64,000 nt of DNA from Gnetum montanum (GCA_015680685.1 MNCI01034802.1:151349-215348), one strand, 5' to 3'; positions 22,690 through 36,218 are shown, counted from the stretch's first letter. Notes: generated from the sequence alone by a model not told the origin. Program-made: numbers and translations.

Positions 22690-23290
22690 CTATAACACCT
22701 AAGTCTTTCGTAGGACATAGCTTCATCATTACTACAACTAAGTATTTTACAAAGTGGGTTGAAGCCATTCCCCTTAGGAAGACAACATCACAGCAGTTTG
22801 CAAATTCATTCTTGACAACATAGTGACCTAGTTTGGTCTTCCCATGACTATAGTCAAAAACAATGGGACATAATTTAGTAGTGCAGAAACCAAAGCTTTC
22901 TGTAAAAACTTTGGCATCAAACATTCCTTCTCATCACCATACTATGCACAGGCGAATGGTCAAGCAGAGGCTACAAAGAAAGTCATCATAAACCTTTTGA
23001 AGAGAATGCTTAACAATAGCAAGTGATGATGGCATGAACAACTAGTCTACGCACTATGGGCCTACTGCACGACATGCAGAAAAGTAATAGGTACAATGCC
23101 ATATAGTCTTGTGTATGGATTTGAAGCAATGTTACCTCTTGAATTGTAGGTTCCATCACTCTGCATGATCCTTTCAAGCTTCATTGATGAGGCTCAAAAC
23201 AACAAGTTAAGGATCATTAACCTCAACAACATAGAAGAGGGGCACATGCAAACACTTGATCACATCGAGTGGTACCAAGAGAGGCAATGG
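22690..23290 (+). pseudogene. Integrase, Tat-like element
   Basis: Recognisable pieces in one broken frame are TKYFTKWVEAIPLRKTTSQQ, then FGLPMTIVKNNGT (Asn-Asn where SDNG is usual), KNFGIKHSFSSPYYAQANGQ with AEATKK (catalytic Glu), WHEQLVYALWAY, and LVYGFEAMLPLE. The downstream region before 23290 has RIINLNNIEEGHMQTLDHIE. Homology then stops abruptly and the strand of coding switches, so the C-terminal end and 3' LTR are missing. Confidence 0.8.
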
Positions 23291-23294
23291 CAAA

Positions 23295-26165
23295 AGCACC
23301 ACCCTAATCCCCTTTGTAGTTCACCACTTTGATCACCAGGAAATCGATAGGATAAAACCACCCAAAAATAGTGGTCACAATGTCTTCCACTAGTCCTAAT
23401 GGAATAGTGATGGACTAGTCTACCAATTCTAATCTTATGTTGCTCTTCTTGAGAGGAGGTAGGTTCCATGTAGTGTACATCTCGTGAGAATTTAAATTGA
23501 CACCAAAACCTGAATCAAGAAAAGCATGGCATGGTTCATTCTCAGTAATCTACAAATAAATTAGAGGACTTCCAAGATTGGCTAATTTCCTTGGAAGGTT
23601 TCCAGCACAAATCCAATCAGATATAGTATGAGTAAGCATGACTGTATGGATCCTATGTAGATTTTGGTTTTAAGGGGACTTGAAGGTATGTGATATAGAG
23701 GAAGATACAAGGATAGGATTATCAACCATGGGTGTATGTGAGGGCTTAGGAGGATTGTAGTGTCAAATGAAAGGTCTTTTCTTTTATTGAGTATTCAATC
23801 CACTTGGTTGATGATCCAATTGTAGATTAATAGACCTAGTAGCATTGCATTGTTGTGGTTGATTTGGTAATAAACCCTACATAGGTGGAGTAGGTGGTAG
23901 TTGGGTAGGTAGAGGAGGAACATGTGCAGGGATAGGAGGGGGATAAGGATAAGAGGTGATATACCTTCTTTCATGTGAAGAATGAGTTTGATGATAATTA
24001 GAAGAGTGGTAATAAAGTCAGAAAGTAGAAACATGACTAGAGAAGTCATGTGGAGATAGGGGTTGCTAAACATAATAACAATAAGGATCAGGCTATCAGT
24101 AAGGGTATTGTTTTCTTGGTGGTACCAGCACCCATGATTGTAGTTGCTGCTACTATTGATACTACTCATAAGGTTATGGTGGAGCTCCACTTGGATAATA
24201 CTAGTGTTGTTGGTGGAACTACCTAAAATTACCTTGAGGATAAGGTAATCTTCTAGATGGTTGCCTTTGTGTTAGTCATAAATTTAAAGTATACATCCCA
24301 AACTCCTGTAGATGTGACACTATGGGGCAATATCCCTTAGGATGTTCATACTGACAAACGTTACATCCACCATCATCATCTGATTCACTTTTTGCAACTG
24401 CTTCTGCTACAACAATCCTGCCCTTACCTTTGTGATAAGCACATTTAACTTCCTTGTGCCTCTTGCACTCACAATCACTACCTTATTCTTTGGACTCTTT
24501 AGAAATTTTTAGAATAGCTTGGAATCTTCTATCCATAGAGTCCCATAACTAATCAACCTTGGCCATAATTTTAGATTAACATTTTTGGAGTGGCAAGGTT
24601 TTCCTATTCACCACCTCATCAAATGTGAATTCATCCTCACTATTGCAGAATAAAACCTCCCTCTTATGAATGAAAGGATCATGGTTATATTCTTCTATAC
24701 TTTCTCTTTTTCTTAGTTCACCATCCTCTTTAGCTACCTAATCAATTAATCTTTATATATGATGAGCACTTAATTCTAATAGTTTTCCTTGGGCATAGAC
24801 ACCAAGGGTTCTTCTTATTTTTGATTGAAGCCTATCTACAATTGGCAAAGTTGATCCAGTTGAGAATAACCATGTCTAGGACATTTGTGCATTAATGAAT
24901 AGTATTGACCAATGGTAGCATCTAAGTGTTCATGTGTTCCTTGTTTTCATCCTTGGATTTTCCTTCTCAAGTTGGACACTTTGGAGTACGTTTGATATTT
25001 ATCATTAACTAATTCAAGCATGGTACTCCATCATCTGATAAATTCTGGCTCTAAGGATCAATATCGGTTCTCTACTTCTTTTATGAGTGTTTTTACGAAC
25101 AACTTAAGCTTTTGCCACTCATTCTCTATGTTTTGTAATGCACATGCTTCTTGAAAATCTTAGAGATGGTTTTGGATATCAAAGTTATATCCCCCTTCGA
25201 ATTGAGAAATATTGTTCATGTCTAGCCTTTTGATTTGACTATCCTTCACATGTCTTGTTGGAATTTGTACTACTTCTGCAATATTAAGCATACTTTAAGA
25301 ATAAGTAGAGGCTCATCAAGACCTTGATCATGCTGCCTACAATGAACTCTACTACCACTTTTTTCATGGTGATGTGCCTCTCTTGAATATCCATGCCCTT
25401 GATCTTGCCTTTCCCAATGATCCGTTCTATCATTTTGGTCCTATTGATTATTTCATTCATTTTGTTCATCTCCATCATGGTCTCACCTTTTGAAATCATG
25501 ATTAGAGCCAAAAGAAGAAGATGATGATGATGAAGGGGAAGAGGAAGGAGGACTAGCATCATCATGGTGAGCAATCGTGACCATGATCATGATCTTATTT
25601 CTTATCTACATCCCTACCTTGACTTGCCCCTCCAGATCCTTCTCTATCATTAGATCTATTCTTACCAGAACCAGGATTGTGAATTGTGGAATGCCAGTTC
25701 TAATTTTGACCTCCTTCACTAAAGTCAAAGAGAGGAATTTCACTAAATGGAAAACACCCAGAGAAGGGTTCTCCACCACCTTGTTGGTACAACAAGAATG
25801 GAGAATTATTAAATCTTTTTCCCTTCTAGAATTCATAGCATTATTCTAGCTTTCGATCTTGTGGACATTGTGCCTCAATGGGATGATAATCCCTAGCATC
25901 AGTATCTTGCACAATATACTCAACATGATATTCCTAAAGACCATATCATATAAGAATTTGGTGGAGCATTGCAGGAACAGATTGATCGAGTGGCAACCCA
26001 ATGTTGCCCTTCATGTCATGCCACTATAGCTATTCATCCTAGTCCAGGATGAAGGTGAAGTTTGGTACATACTCATTAGGATGAGCATATACGATTCGAG
26101 ATTGTTGAGGAATTGGCTAATAAGATTTATTAGCTTGGGCAAAGAATTGCTCCTATGAGAAGAAG
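23295..26165 (-). pseudogene. Gag region of minus-strand gypsy element
   Basis: Minus-strand frame starting near 26165 and running to about 23300 with many stops. It contains DMNNISQFEGGYNFDIQNHL followed by a helix-rich part (ENEWQKLKLFVKTLIKEVEN, near 25000-25130) of Gag type. A Cys-His knuckle CNVCQYEHPKGYCP lies at 24324-24368, a nucleic-acid binding motif. A lysine-rich stretch (KCAYHKGKGRIVVAEAVAKS) lies before it. Gln/Pro/Gly-rich sequence follows. No protease active site is seen, and the element is cut at about 23295 by the junction with the plus-strand integrase. Confidence 0.65.
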
Positions 26166-26239
26166 ACATTTTACATTAGAAAAATAAAAATCACTGTGTG
26201 CTTCTAAATATTATTATACTAATCTAGGATGTGATATCA

Positions 26240-27137
26240 CTCTAAGGTTCATTTCAACAATTTAAATGCTTTCACTAGGTCCTAGATAGCACATGAAACA
26301 ACCAAAAGGTCCATAGTAATGGCACTAATGATGAGTGGCAAGGTACCCCTATGCCCAATCATACAAATCATAGAGGCGTTTATGCACGATTTGGTCGAAT
26401 TTTGTGGACCTATAGTTCTCTAGTGTATGAACTCTTTGAAGAAGTGAAATGGGCATAGAGAACATTTGTTGTCTTCTCAACTACACTTGTGAGGCTCAAG
26501 GGTATGGTTTAAGTGTAATTTAGGTACATGATTTTTCTTATTTTAAGTTTAATAAATTTGATTACCTACAAAAAAAATAAAAGGTCAAGTAATTTATAGT
26601 CTAATTCATTTACTGCCTATCTAGCCTAACATAAGTAACTGTTCCACTTTCCTAAACACATAGTGCTATTGACCTACCAAATTTTTAAGTGTTGCTAGGT
26701 TACCAAGTACTATATGTATGCTCGAAGTGGTCATGCTTGTGTTCATTAACTGCTAGAAAGTAATTGCTTAATTCAAATGCATTAAAGTGAAGTGCATGAA
26801 AGTAAAGTGCATTAAAAGAAACATTAATCTATTCTTAGTGCTGTAAGGATTATTAAAAGAGTTCATTTTTATTCCCATCACACTACTATGCTTGGGTATA
26901 TCAATGCTTAAACAAAGAGCCATGCACACTTAGACTCCTTCTGCAAGGACTTAGAAAATATTCTAACTTTGAAAAAATAAACTGTAAGAGCTTCGCTACT
27001 TTGACTCAAAACTCAAAAATTGATTCAAATTGGGAGCCCAAGTGCTATATTTATAGTCTAGCATATACCCCCCGATGTTGTAGCTTTGACATCAAATATC
27101 TAACATCAGAGCAGATGAAAAACACATTTCATCACAA
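26240..27137 (-). repeat. LTR of minus-strand gypsy element
   Basis: On the minus strand it starts TGATGAAATGTGTTTTT at 27137 and has a TATAAATATAGCAC box near 27050. Positions 26771-27137 align with 59530-59903, the LTR at the right end of the window. A TGATATCACATCC stretch next to the gag side (near 26230) may be a decayed PBS, giving about 0.9 kb. The lower boundary is uncertain. Confidence 0.6.
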
Positions 27138-28580
27138 TGGGTATAACCAAATTTGTATTACACTAAAAGATTAAGAGAAGATGATGTTCACTAGTTCTTG
27201 GGGAATGTTCACATATAGGAAAATGCCATTTGGCCTATGTAATGTTTGGGAAACATTCTAGAAACTCATACTTAGCATCTTCCAAAAATAGATTCGTAAC
27301 AGAGTTGAGGTATCTATGGATGATTTTTCTAGTTATGGACTCAACTTTGAGGAATCTTTGGACCACTTAGAACAATTCTTAAAATGATATGTTGAAATAA
27401 GTTTAAAGCTAAATTATAAAAAGCCATTTAATGATGAAGATGACATATTTTTAGGACCCAAGATATCATAAAAAAAATAGAGTTAGACCTAGATAAAATC
27501 AAATTCATCCAAAATATTACCCAAAGGCCACAAATAGTCAAGGATGTTAGATCATTTCTTAGTCACTCAAGGTATTATAAAATTTTTTTTGAGAAATTTT
27601 CAATGATAGAAAAACTACTTGTGGATTTAATAAATAAAGATACATCATTTTATTAGTTAGAAGAATGTGAAGAGACATTTGAGAACTTGAAATAGAAGCT
27701 AATTGAAGCACCAATTATTAGAGCTCTAGATTGGTTAAGACCTTTTCACATAATGATAGATGCTTCAAATTATGCATTAGGGGTAGTATTGACTTAATAA
27801 GATGATCAAAATATACCATAATACATACATTGTGCCATTCAAAGCATTACTAGAGCACAAGTTAACTATACCACTACAAAAAAGATAAAAAAGAAAAAGA
27901 GCTTATGGTTGTTGTATATGTGCTTGAAAAATTTAGACATTACATGCTTAGGTATTCAATATATGTTTATATTGACCATAGTGCAATTGGATTCTTAATG
28001 AATAAACTAGTGGGTAGTTCAAGAATGATTAGTTGGCTCATTATACTATAAGAATTTGACATTACAATGATTGATAGGAAAGGAACTTAAAATGTTGTAG
28101 TTAATCACTTGTCAAGGCTAAGATATGATTTTCAATATAATGAAGAACCTTTATTAGACCAATTTCTTGATAAAATATTATTTATGAAATTAGCAATGAT
28201 TATAGATTTAGTATCAAAGTCATGGATCATTAATTATGTGACTTGTCTAACATCACAAGAACTTCTTGCTAAATGAGAGAAAAAAACAAAAGGAACAATT
28301 TCTCCCTAAAGTAAAATAATACATATAAATTGAGGGAAATCTTTATAAAATTTATGTAGATGATTTATTTCAATGTTGTATTCTAAATTAAAATCAACAA
28401 ATATTCTTGTCCTGAAGGATGCACATGATGGACCATGCAATGGTTATTATGTAGGAAGATGAAGAATATTAAAACTTTTGATGTATACTACTTTTAGCCT
28501 ACCATATTCAAGGATGCACACCATTTTGCATAATCTTGTGAAAGATGTTAGAAAGATGGTGGATGGATGACTAAAAATGA
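27138..28580 (+). pseudogene. RT and RNase H of a further gypsy element
   Basis: Sequence directly after the LTR edge is the middle of an RT: GYNQI (27143), TSSWGMFTYRKMPFGLCNVW (27190-27255) and VSMDDFSSYG (27307-27336) with the catalytic MDD. The connection and RNase H follow, with YTTTKK (27868), MVVVYVLEKFRHYMLRYSI (27904-27960) and YIDHSAIGFLMNK (27970-28010). More than ten stops are present. The upstream half of RT is missing because the LTR at 26240-27137 sits inside it. Confidence 0.8.
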
Positions 28581-28599
28581 AGAGGCACAATAATGGATA

Positions 28600-29440
28600 T
28601 AATCATTAGAACCATTTGATATTTTGGGACTTGACTTTATGGGATCTATCATAATGATGTTAAATGGAAAGTATTATATAATTATGATAGTTAACTATTG
28701 TACTAAATGGGTAGAAGAAATTACAATCAAAGATTGTACAATAACAACAACTACAAAATTATTTCAACAACATGTGATGAATAGATTTGGAGTCTTAAGA
28801 ATGCTAATCTCTAATAATGGGACTCATTTCACGAGAGCTATTTAGGAAGTCAATGTAATGTTTTGAGGTGAATCATAAACTTACTATAGATATCATCTTC
28901 AATAAAATGGATAAGATGAAGTAAATAATAAAGAAATTACATGCATCCTAACTAGAACTATTAGTAGATATATGTAATGTGAGAATATAGATCAACTTGG
29001 AGAATTCCTATAGGGTATTATTCATATGAACTCATTTATGATAAATTACCTATCTTTCCATTTGAAGCAGAAATAAGTATCCTAACAAAATCTTGCACAC
29101 TTGACTTAGATCTAGATTTGACTTAGAAAAATTGATTAATGTATCTTAACCTATTAGAAAAAATTAATTAGTAGCCTAAATGAGCAATGAGATTCATAAG
29201 AAATACTCCAAATTTTAACATAACATTAGGATTCAATAGGTTTCTATTAGGCCTAGATATAGAGTGCTTTACTATAATTGAAGTGATATTATCTAAAAAG
29301 CTAAGTTTCAGACTTTATGGAAAGGACCCTAGATAGTCCATACCACATGCTAATCTAACACCATGCAAATCTATCACCCAACTGACTCATAAAAACTTAT
29401 CCTTGTTAACATCCAACAAGTTAAACCATTTTACGACTAT
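28600..29440 (+). pseudogene. Integrase core and tail of the same gypsy fragment
   Basis: A 73-codon open frame (28624-28845) has GLDFMGSIIMMLNGKYYI and RMLISNNGTHF, closely related to the integrases at 285 and 62554. Downstream, NGxDEVNNKEITCILTRTIS carries the catalytic Glu. The C-terminal tail is recognisable only by patches (VSIRPRYRVLYYN-like text near 29250, HQVKPFYDYSSLGD-like text near 29420). Asn replaces the second catalytic Asp. Confidence 0.8.
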
Positions 29441-31450
29441 TCATCATTAGGGGATTCTACCATGCATTCTAACCAAACTACTTCTCATTCAATTTTTTGA
29501 GTTTCCACCTTCAACAATAGTTGTGGATGTGTCATCTTTTATTCTTAGGTATTGATCAAAGTTTTTCCATTTTTTATCATTTTTTCTAATTTCTTATTAT
29601 TTTTAAAATTTTGGTATTTTCTTCATTCTTTAATAACTTTACTATTCTTTAATATTTTTATAGTTCTTACTATCTTTGTAATTTTATTCTATTTTTTTGC
29701 ATCTTTCAAATTCTTTATATGTTTTCCTATTCTTTTATATGTTTAATTCTTTCTATAATTTTACTATTTTTGACATATATATTTTTATTATTTTTCTAAT
29801 AATGTATTAAGTAATAAGTAGGATGTAGTTGAAATAGTAAGAATTTCACTCTATGTTATCAAATCTTTAAAGGACTACTTGTATATGTACTGAGACCACA
29901 TCATCCATCCACGTTTTTCCAATAATAAGAGGTTCCTACCATAGACATAATGATATGTTTATCATAATAAAACTAAAATAAGATTGTGATCATTATGTGT
30001 TGATGTAAAGGTGAAGAACCAAGTGGAATGAAAAGGATGTGACATCAAGGGAATTTGTGGTTTCTCTAAATCTACTTCTATAAGTCTTCCTACATTGTTA
30101 ATTTGTATCATTTACTTATGTTCTAGTGCAAAATGGAAGCATGTTGTAAAAGAAGTGCTACCTTGCTATGTTACTCAAAAGACATGTTATTCATGCCTAA
30201 AGGTATTCCTTTGTTGAGATTAACACAATAATTGCATAACACAATAATTGCATAATAAATACAAATAATAAAAGTTCATGGAGGTTCCACTACAAAGACA
30301 TGTTATGCATGCCTAAAGGTTGGTGACTTCTTAGAAATTTCAAAGGTTTCTTTGACTCACGTTGGTTACAAGGATAGAAAGAGATTGTACCCATGCTTGA
30401 AGGCACTTCTCTATCCAATTTCTAAGTCTCCTTCAAAATAAAATACTTAATTAATAAATTTCTTTATTGTTCTTCATTTTCAAGTGGTGATATTTCTTGA
30501 AGTTGTGATCATCTCATGGTTGTATGTTTTGGGATGATATAATGTGATGTCATTGGTAAGTGGTATGGACTTGCTTTGGATATTGGACAGATAGGATAAT
30601 GATCACTTTAATTAGGCATTACACACAGAATTCATTATGCTTATGGTAAGACACCACATGTTCCATTTTTTACAATCCTTGCTACTACCATTTCACCTCA
30701 CTATTATCTATAATTATAATTTGATGGTTTTGTGTAGCATAGTGTTATTTTCTTACTAGTAAAATACTAACATGTATGTTTTGGAAGATAATTATGTTTT
30801 ACATTAAACTCCTTAAGTACTCATGGATACTTGTAGGCATAGTTACACAAGGGCATTAAGGACAAGAGCCTACTTTAGGAAGGACCCACTTTTATAACTC
30901 TTGTATGTCATACTTGCAATTCAACTCCACATCATCTTGTACCTCTAAGATATTTTAGCAACCATCATTACTTTCCTACATATATATATTCATTCATAAA
31001 CTTAGCAATTTTTGATCAAAATTATTTCCTATACTCTAGTCAATTTACCTTACCCAAACTCTCTCTTTAGCATTAAGTTAACTATCATATTCTAGGCATC
31101 ATTTATGATTGAGAATACATTAGATTATCTTAATATCTTCTAGGCAACTCACTTCATTAATTTGTTTTATTAGAATTCACAAAAATCTTAAAAATTTTAA
31201 GGATGATATTATAGATGCGGTATTACATTGCCTATGATATCACATCAATAATGTTGTATCTATGAAATCGTGCATATAAAAAACCTATATATTAGCACAA
31301 ACTATTAGGAAATTTTTCATTTTAAAATTTCATGAAAGGGAAGTTTATACAATTTTTCTATCAAAGAACCTTCTAATCCCCATATCTTCCTTACTACACA
31401 TCCAATTTAATCTATTTTTGAATCCTTTTTCTTCTAGAGTGAGCATCTCA
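29441..31450. other. No gene seen; AT-rich
   Basis: T-rich tract at 29550-29800, then ordinary AT-rich sequence without a long frame or clear repeat pair. TATAAAA at about 31276 with nearby GATATTATAG motifs may be LTR promoter debris. Confidence 0.5.
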
Positions 31451-31470
31451 GTTGTGGGGGAGAGTGATTA
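31451..31470 (+). other. Polypurine-tract-like sequence
   Basis: AGTTGTGGGGGAGAG followed by TGAT, the usual appearance of a gypsy polypurine tract just before a 3' LTR. The LTR itself could not be delimited. Confidence 0.4.
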
Positions 31471-31861
31471 TAGATAATTTTTTGAATTGTATTAACTTTT
31501 TCCTAATGTCAAAAATACTAATTAAAGATAAGTATTATAAGTGATAACAAGATTTTAAATAGATCTAAGTAAATGAATTTAGAAATTCTCTCCAATTAAC
31601 CATTCTAACAGTTTTTTTAAAAAAATCAAGGATAGTGAGAGGCCATTCAAGTTAAAAATCATTTTTGATAACACAAGAAATTGTTTAATTAAGGGATTTT
31701 TCTAAATTGATGAATTTTCTAACTTTCAAATCCAAATTAAAAATAAGATCTTTAATGTATAAATTTTTTTATTAAAATCCAAAATTTGATAAAAGGATAT
31801 GAACTGTTAGAAATTTTTCTAAAATTTTTGGGTAATTTTGAAATTTCTTCTAATTACAAAT

Positions 31862-34610
31862 GCCACCAAAAAGGATACTTGGAGCTAGAGGACTGTCATA
31901 GCCTAGAGGGAAGAGGTTCAGAGGGAGAGGAAGAGGATGAGGTAAAGATTAAATGCTTGTTGTAGAATATGAAGCACAATCCTATTCAATTCAGCAGCTC
32001 ACATTACTAATAAGACAATTTGCACAAGTAGAAGTTGATGCATCACTTTCTCTAAGGCAAGGACAACATTTCATGCTTTTCAATAAGTGCTAGCAATCCA
32101 TTTAGGAGAAGTCTATCATGTACACTATTATAGTGGAATTGAATTTTGGCCCATTCATGGAGTTCACACTTGAAGAGGTTCACAAAAAACTACAAGCATT
32201 ATCATTTTGGCCTTCTATTCCAAGAAATGGTAAACGGTAATTGGGAGAAGTCCATTAATTTTGGCACAATAGACAAGATGATGTAGCTATAAAGATTAAG
32301 TGATAGTGTCATACTCAGTTGAAGCTATCACTAGAGCACTAAATTTTCCAAATGTCGGAGCTAATATTGCCTAGATATCTATAAGGTTTGACATAGATGC
32401 AAGAAATATATGGTTGCAGAGGGCATATGGAGCCATTCAAAAGTAGTACAATCGATCTTCTACTGTATAAAAGATCTATTTCAAGATAGGAAAATATCAT
32501 ATATTCCTAACTAAGAGACTCAACAATATTTCTACATATGCTACCATAGAAAGCACCATCTTAATGGAAAAGTTTTAGGTAAACATGACATGTTGCTTCA
32601 ATAAATTTAGAGAATATTTGAGGAAAAGAAGATAGGGAAATCTAATCTTCCATTCCCTTGTTTTATTAGAAAGCTATGTAGGTAAACAAGTATTTTAGGT
32701 TCCACGAATGATGTGTTTTGTAAAGCCCAAAATATATTGTATGCAGAGATTTCAAAGTAGTGTCATCCAAGAAAGATCAAGTAGAAAAAATAGTAGACAC
32801 TGAGGCTATAGTAGAGTCAACACTAGCAACAAATAATAGTCATAGGAATAGAATAGAAAAGACATAGTAGATTAACTTCAACTATAGACCAAGTAGGACC
32901 AAGCACAGCACTAGCACAACTACTAGATTATAGATCTTTCATAAGCCATTTATAACAAATCATAGAAATAATTAGTTGGAATACTAGAGAAGTGTCTAGT
33001 ATATATAGATTCAAAGATAATCCAAGAAAAATTGTAGTATCAAAAAGACTAGCTAGTGGTTAAGTATCTTTACAGGTAGAAGAGAATGATGATTGGCCAT
33101 AAAAAAAATCTTTGGGAATACTAGATCCTTCCAAGTGGTATTTAAAATAAGAGAAGAAATCAATATAGTGATAATGTGACATCAAGATTTTGTAGGAGCA
33201 ATAGAAATAATCATTGATCGTATCAAAGAATCATTTAGCGTTCTAGTTGTGCTATTGGTAGATATTTTTAGAGTCAAATATGTGTAAACATTAGTTAGAA
33301 CATTAGGTAAGAAGATTATGTTCCATGGTAAATATGAAGATGCATTAAAGAGATTGATATAGATAGGGCAATCCATGTAAAATATATTTGATATTTCTAG
33401 TGATATCAATATAGCATAGTTATTATTAATAACTACTAAAGAGAAATTGGTCATGAGAGAGATAAGGATCAAACATGATGTGAATGAATATCAAAGACTA
33501 TAAGAGAAATTAGCTACATTACGAGCTGAAAGAGAGGATCTTACATGATACAATGTGTCATATTACTTATTATAATTTAGAAGTGATAAAATGAATCAAT
33601 TGATACCTAGGTATAAGTATATGGAAATGGAAAAGGAGAAAGTAGTTTGAATGATTCAGTTGCAGAGGATTGGATGTATGCTCATTCCAAGGATATTGTT
33701 GCATTATAAGAGAAAAATAAGAGAATTGCTACAAGAAATCTTAGGTTGAAGACATTGAAAAACACTAGTACATGCTTGACGAAAGCATTCATCAACTAAG
33801 AGAGTATTTTACTAGAGTCAACCTAGATATGAAATAATTAGCCCAAGAAAATAGAATCTTATCAATAGAGGAAGTGCATGTACTAAGACAAGAATCAACT
33901 ATTGAGATTAGTGCATGGAAAAATGATGTCAAAAAGCATGAAATGTTCAAATAAAATTTTAGAGATGATGTGGGCATGTAAAAAAATCAATGAAAAGGAG
34001 ATCTAAATCACCAAGGCTAAGATCAGTGTCATAACATAGAAGTTACTTAACTGGAAACTCATCTTGGATAGTCTTACCCATGTTCATCAAGCTGAGCTTA
34101 AAAATAGAAGATTTGACAAAATACATAGGGCTAGAAAATCTATGGAATGTTAACTTAGTCATGTTAATAGCAAGTAGACTGAGAATTGGCTATCATATAT
34201 TCTAAATATGAAAGAGTTTATAAATAGGAAAGATGCATAGAAAAAACTTCACATCACAAACTCTAAACTCTAGGTATTCAAATCAACCTATCAAGATCAA
34301 AAATATGTTCTAGTAAATGTAGTTAGAAAAATTATAGATTATTAGGAATTAGAAAAAATGGCCAAAGCTTTTAAGGTAGAGAGAACATAGTTTGTAGCAT
34401 GGAACATCAAAGCCAATCATATGTTTCTGCAACTACCATGCTTTCAGAAAGTACCAACACTAGAGAACATTACTAGAATGACATGGAAAATACATGATCC
34501 CATGAATGAAGATGAGAAGCTAAGAGCATTGTTAAGCAAGTACCAATTCAAGAATTCAAATGATAGAGAGACAAAGTCGATGGAGAAACCACTACAACCA
34601 AGAACCTAAA
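31862..34610 (+). pseudogene. Unrecognised decayed coding-like block
   Basis: Begins MPPKRILGARGLS followed by an Arg/Gly tract (RFRGRGRG), then QQLTLLIRQFAQVEVDASLS. Further downstream are coiled-coil-like stretches: MREIRIKHDVNEYQRL and EKLATLRAEREDLT (33450-33545), LLQENLRLKTLKNT (33728-33770) and an open 62-codon end (34421-34609) with MFLQLPCFQKVPTLENITRM. The frame is broken by dozens of stops. The Arg/Gly start resembles some retroelement Gag proteins, but I see no domain and give no function. The nearest downstream feature is an LTR at 34856. Confidence 0.35.
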
Positions 34611-34855
34611 AAGACTACATTGAGCTTCCATTTTAATCTATTTTATTATTATTATTTTTGTTTTTTTCATATGTTAATCATGTTCCACATGATAATTTTG
34701 TAACATCATTCAAACAAAGATGTGTCATTTATAGTCAATAGTTAGTCATGTATATATGTCATGTTAACAAGTCCATGTAACCTAATAAGTTTGTAATGAC
34801 TATATTCTCCTCTTGTTTGAACTCAAGGATGAGTTTTCAGTTAGTCGTGCGGGTA

Positions 34856-35724
34856 TGATAAAACCTTTGATGATAAAGATAATGATATCATATCTATGAT
34901 ATTGTAGCTCAATATACAATATCATAAATATGATATAGTGGATCATGGTCATGCCTATAAGTACAAGGCCACCATTGTGTCAAATCACAAATTTTTACCA
35001 AGACTTAGCAAAACTATTGGAGTTTGTTTTCTTTATAGCTATGAATTCCCACAGTCTGGTGAATTATAGTTGTACTACATCTTAATTTCAATGGATTGTT
35101 CTTGAATGAAGTTAATGAATGAAAATAAAGATCAAGATTATTCTTCATCATTGCAACATTAGCCTAGGACATGTATGACAAGACAAGAATAAATACTTAT
35201 TGCCAATAGGATAGAATAGCTTTTGGTTTACATGGTTCCTAGTTAATAGAATTTATAATTATTTTCATTATGTTTACTATTAGTAGACTTGGAGTCTACT
35301 AACATGGTTTCATCATATACCTCACTAAGAATTAAATCATACGTTTTGCACTTTCTAACTCTAAGTGATAAGACAATGATTTTGAACTCACTATTAGTTG
35401 ACTAGTATACTTATATTATCCATCCATGGATTACAATTTGGTTGCATGTGAACACTTGTAACTTGTATAGTTGAGTGTTAGAATTCTCTATTTCTCATCA
35501 GTAAGATGCTTAATTATCAAGTCATAAGACATGAGTCCAAGCCTAGGCACAACTACTTAAAAAAGTTTAGGCTTTTGTTCATCCACTGACCTTGTTAGGA
35601 CCCTATCTTGGTCAGATGAACATTGACCTTCTAGGTGATGATTCTTAATTTTAAATTTTATAATTTTTTTAATAGAAATTTCCATTTACCTTGTTATGAT
35701 CTTCATAAATAGTAAAATCTATCA
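34856..35724 (+). repeat. LTR, 869 bp
   Basis: Starts TGATAAAACC and ends AAATCTATCA, with TGATA/TATCA as a 5-bp terminal inverted repeat. A TATAAGTA box lies near 34954. It is preceded by AGTCGTGCGGGTA, which may be a decayed polypurine tract, and followed immediately by a PBS for initiator methionine tRNA. No partner LTR was found. Confidence 0.6.
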
Positions 35725-35742
35725 TGGTATTAGAGTGATTAG
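35725..35742 (+). other. Primer binding site, initiator Met tRNA type
   Basis: TGGTATTAGAGTGATTAG starts at the base after the LTR end and matches the common TGGTATCAGAGC site at 10 of the first 12 bases. Confidence 0.6.
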
Positions 35743-36218
35743 AAGGTAGGAGTGATCAAGAATTAGAGAAGTTGTAAAAGGGAACACTAGAAAGCATACA
35801 AATAGTTTTCAAACAAAAGAAACCTTCAAACATATTGAAAATATAATCAAATCGATGCACAATATGACATTCAAGAAGGACGATAATAATATAATGTGAC
35901 CTCTTATAGATAAGACTATCATACTCGATTCTCAAAGACTTTTGATAAAGAACTATTATACTTGAGCACCAAGAATAAGGGTGCTTTTTAGAGCTAATTT
36001 TATTTAACATGTTATTTCCAATCCAAAATTTCATTTAAATGATGATTAGAAGAGAGAAAAAAATGACATGACACTAAGAATATTATTTAAAAGTATATTA
36101 GAAGAAGTATTTAATTTGGTTTATGAAATTGACATAATTTCTAAAATATGAAAATATTTATATTGTATATTTGGAATTCTAGATGAAGTAAAAAAGAAAC
36201 ATTTTGTTACACATCATG

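Noticed and set aside
23795-24190. A 131-codon Leu/Ile-rich minus-strand frame resembling a membrane protein
   Set aside because: Out of frame with the Gag reading that carries the Cys-His knuckle; the hydrophobicity comes from T-rich codons.
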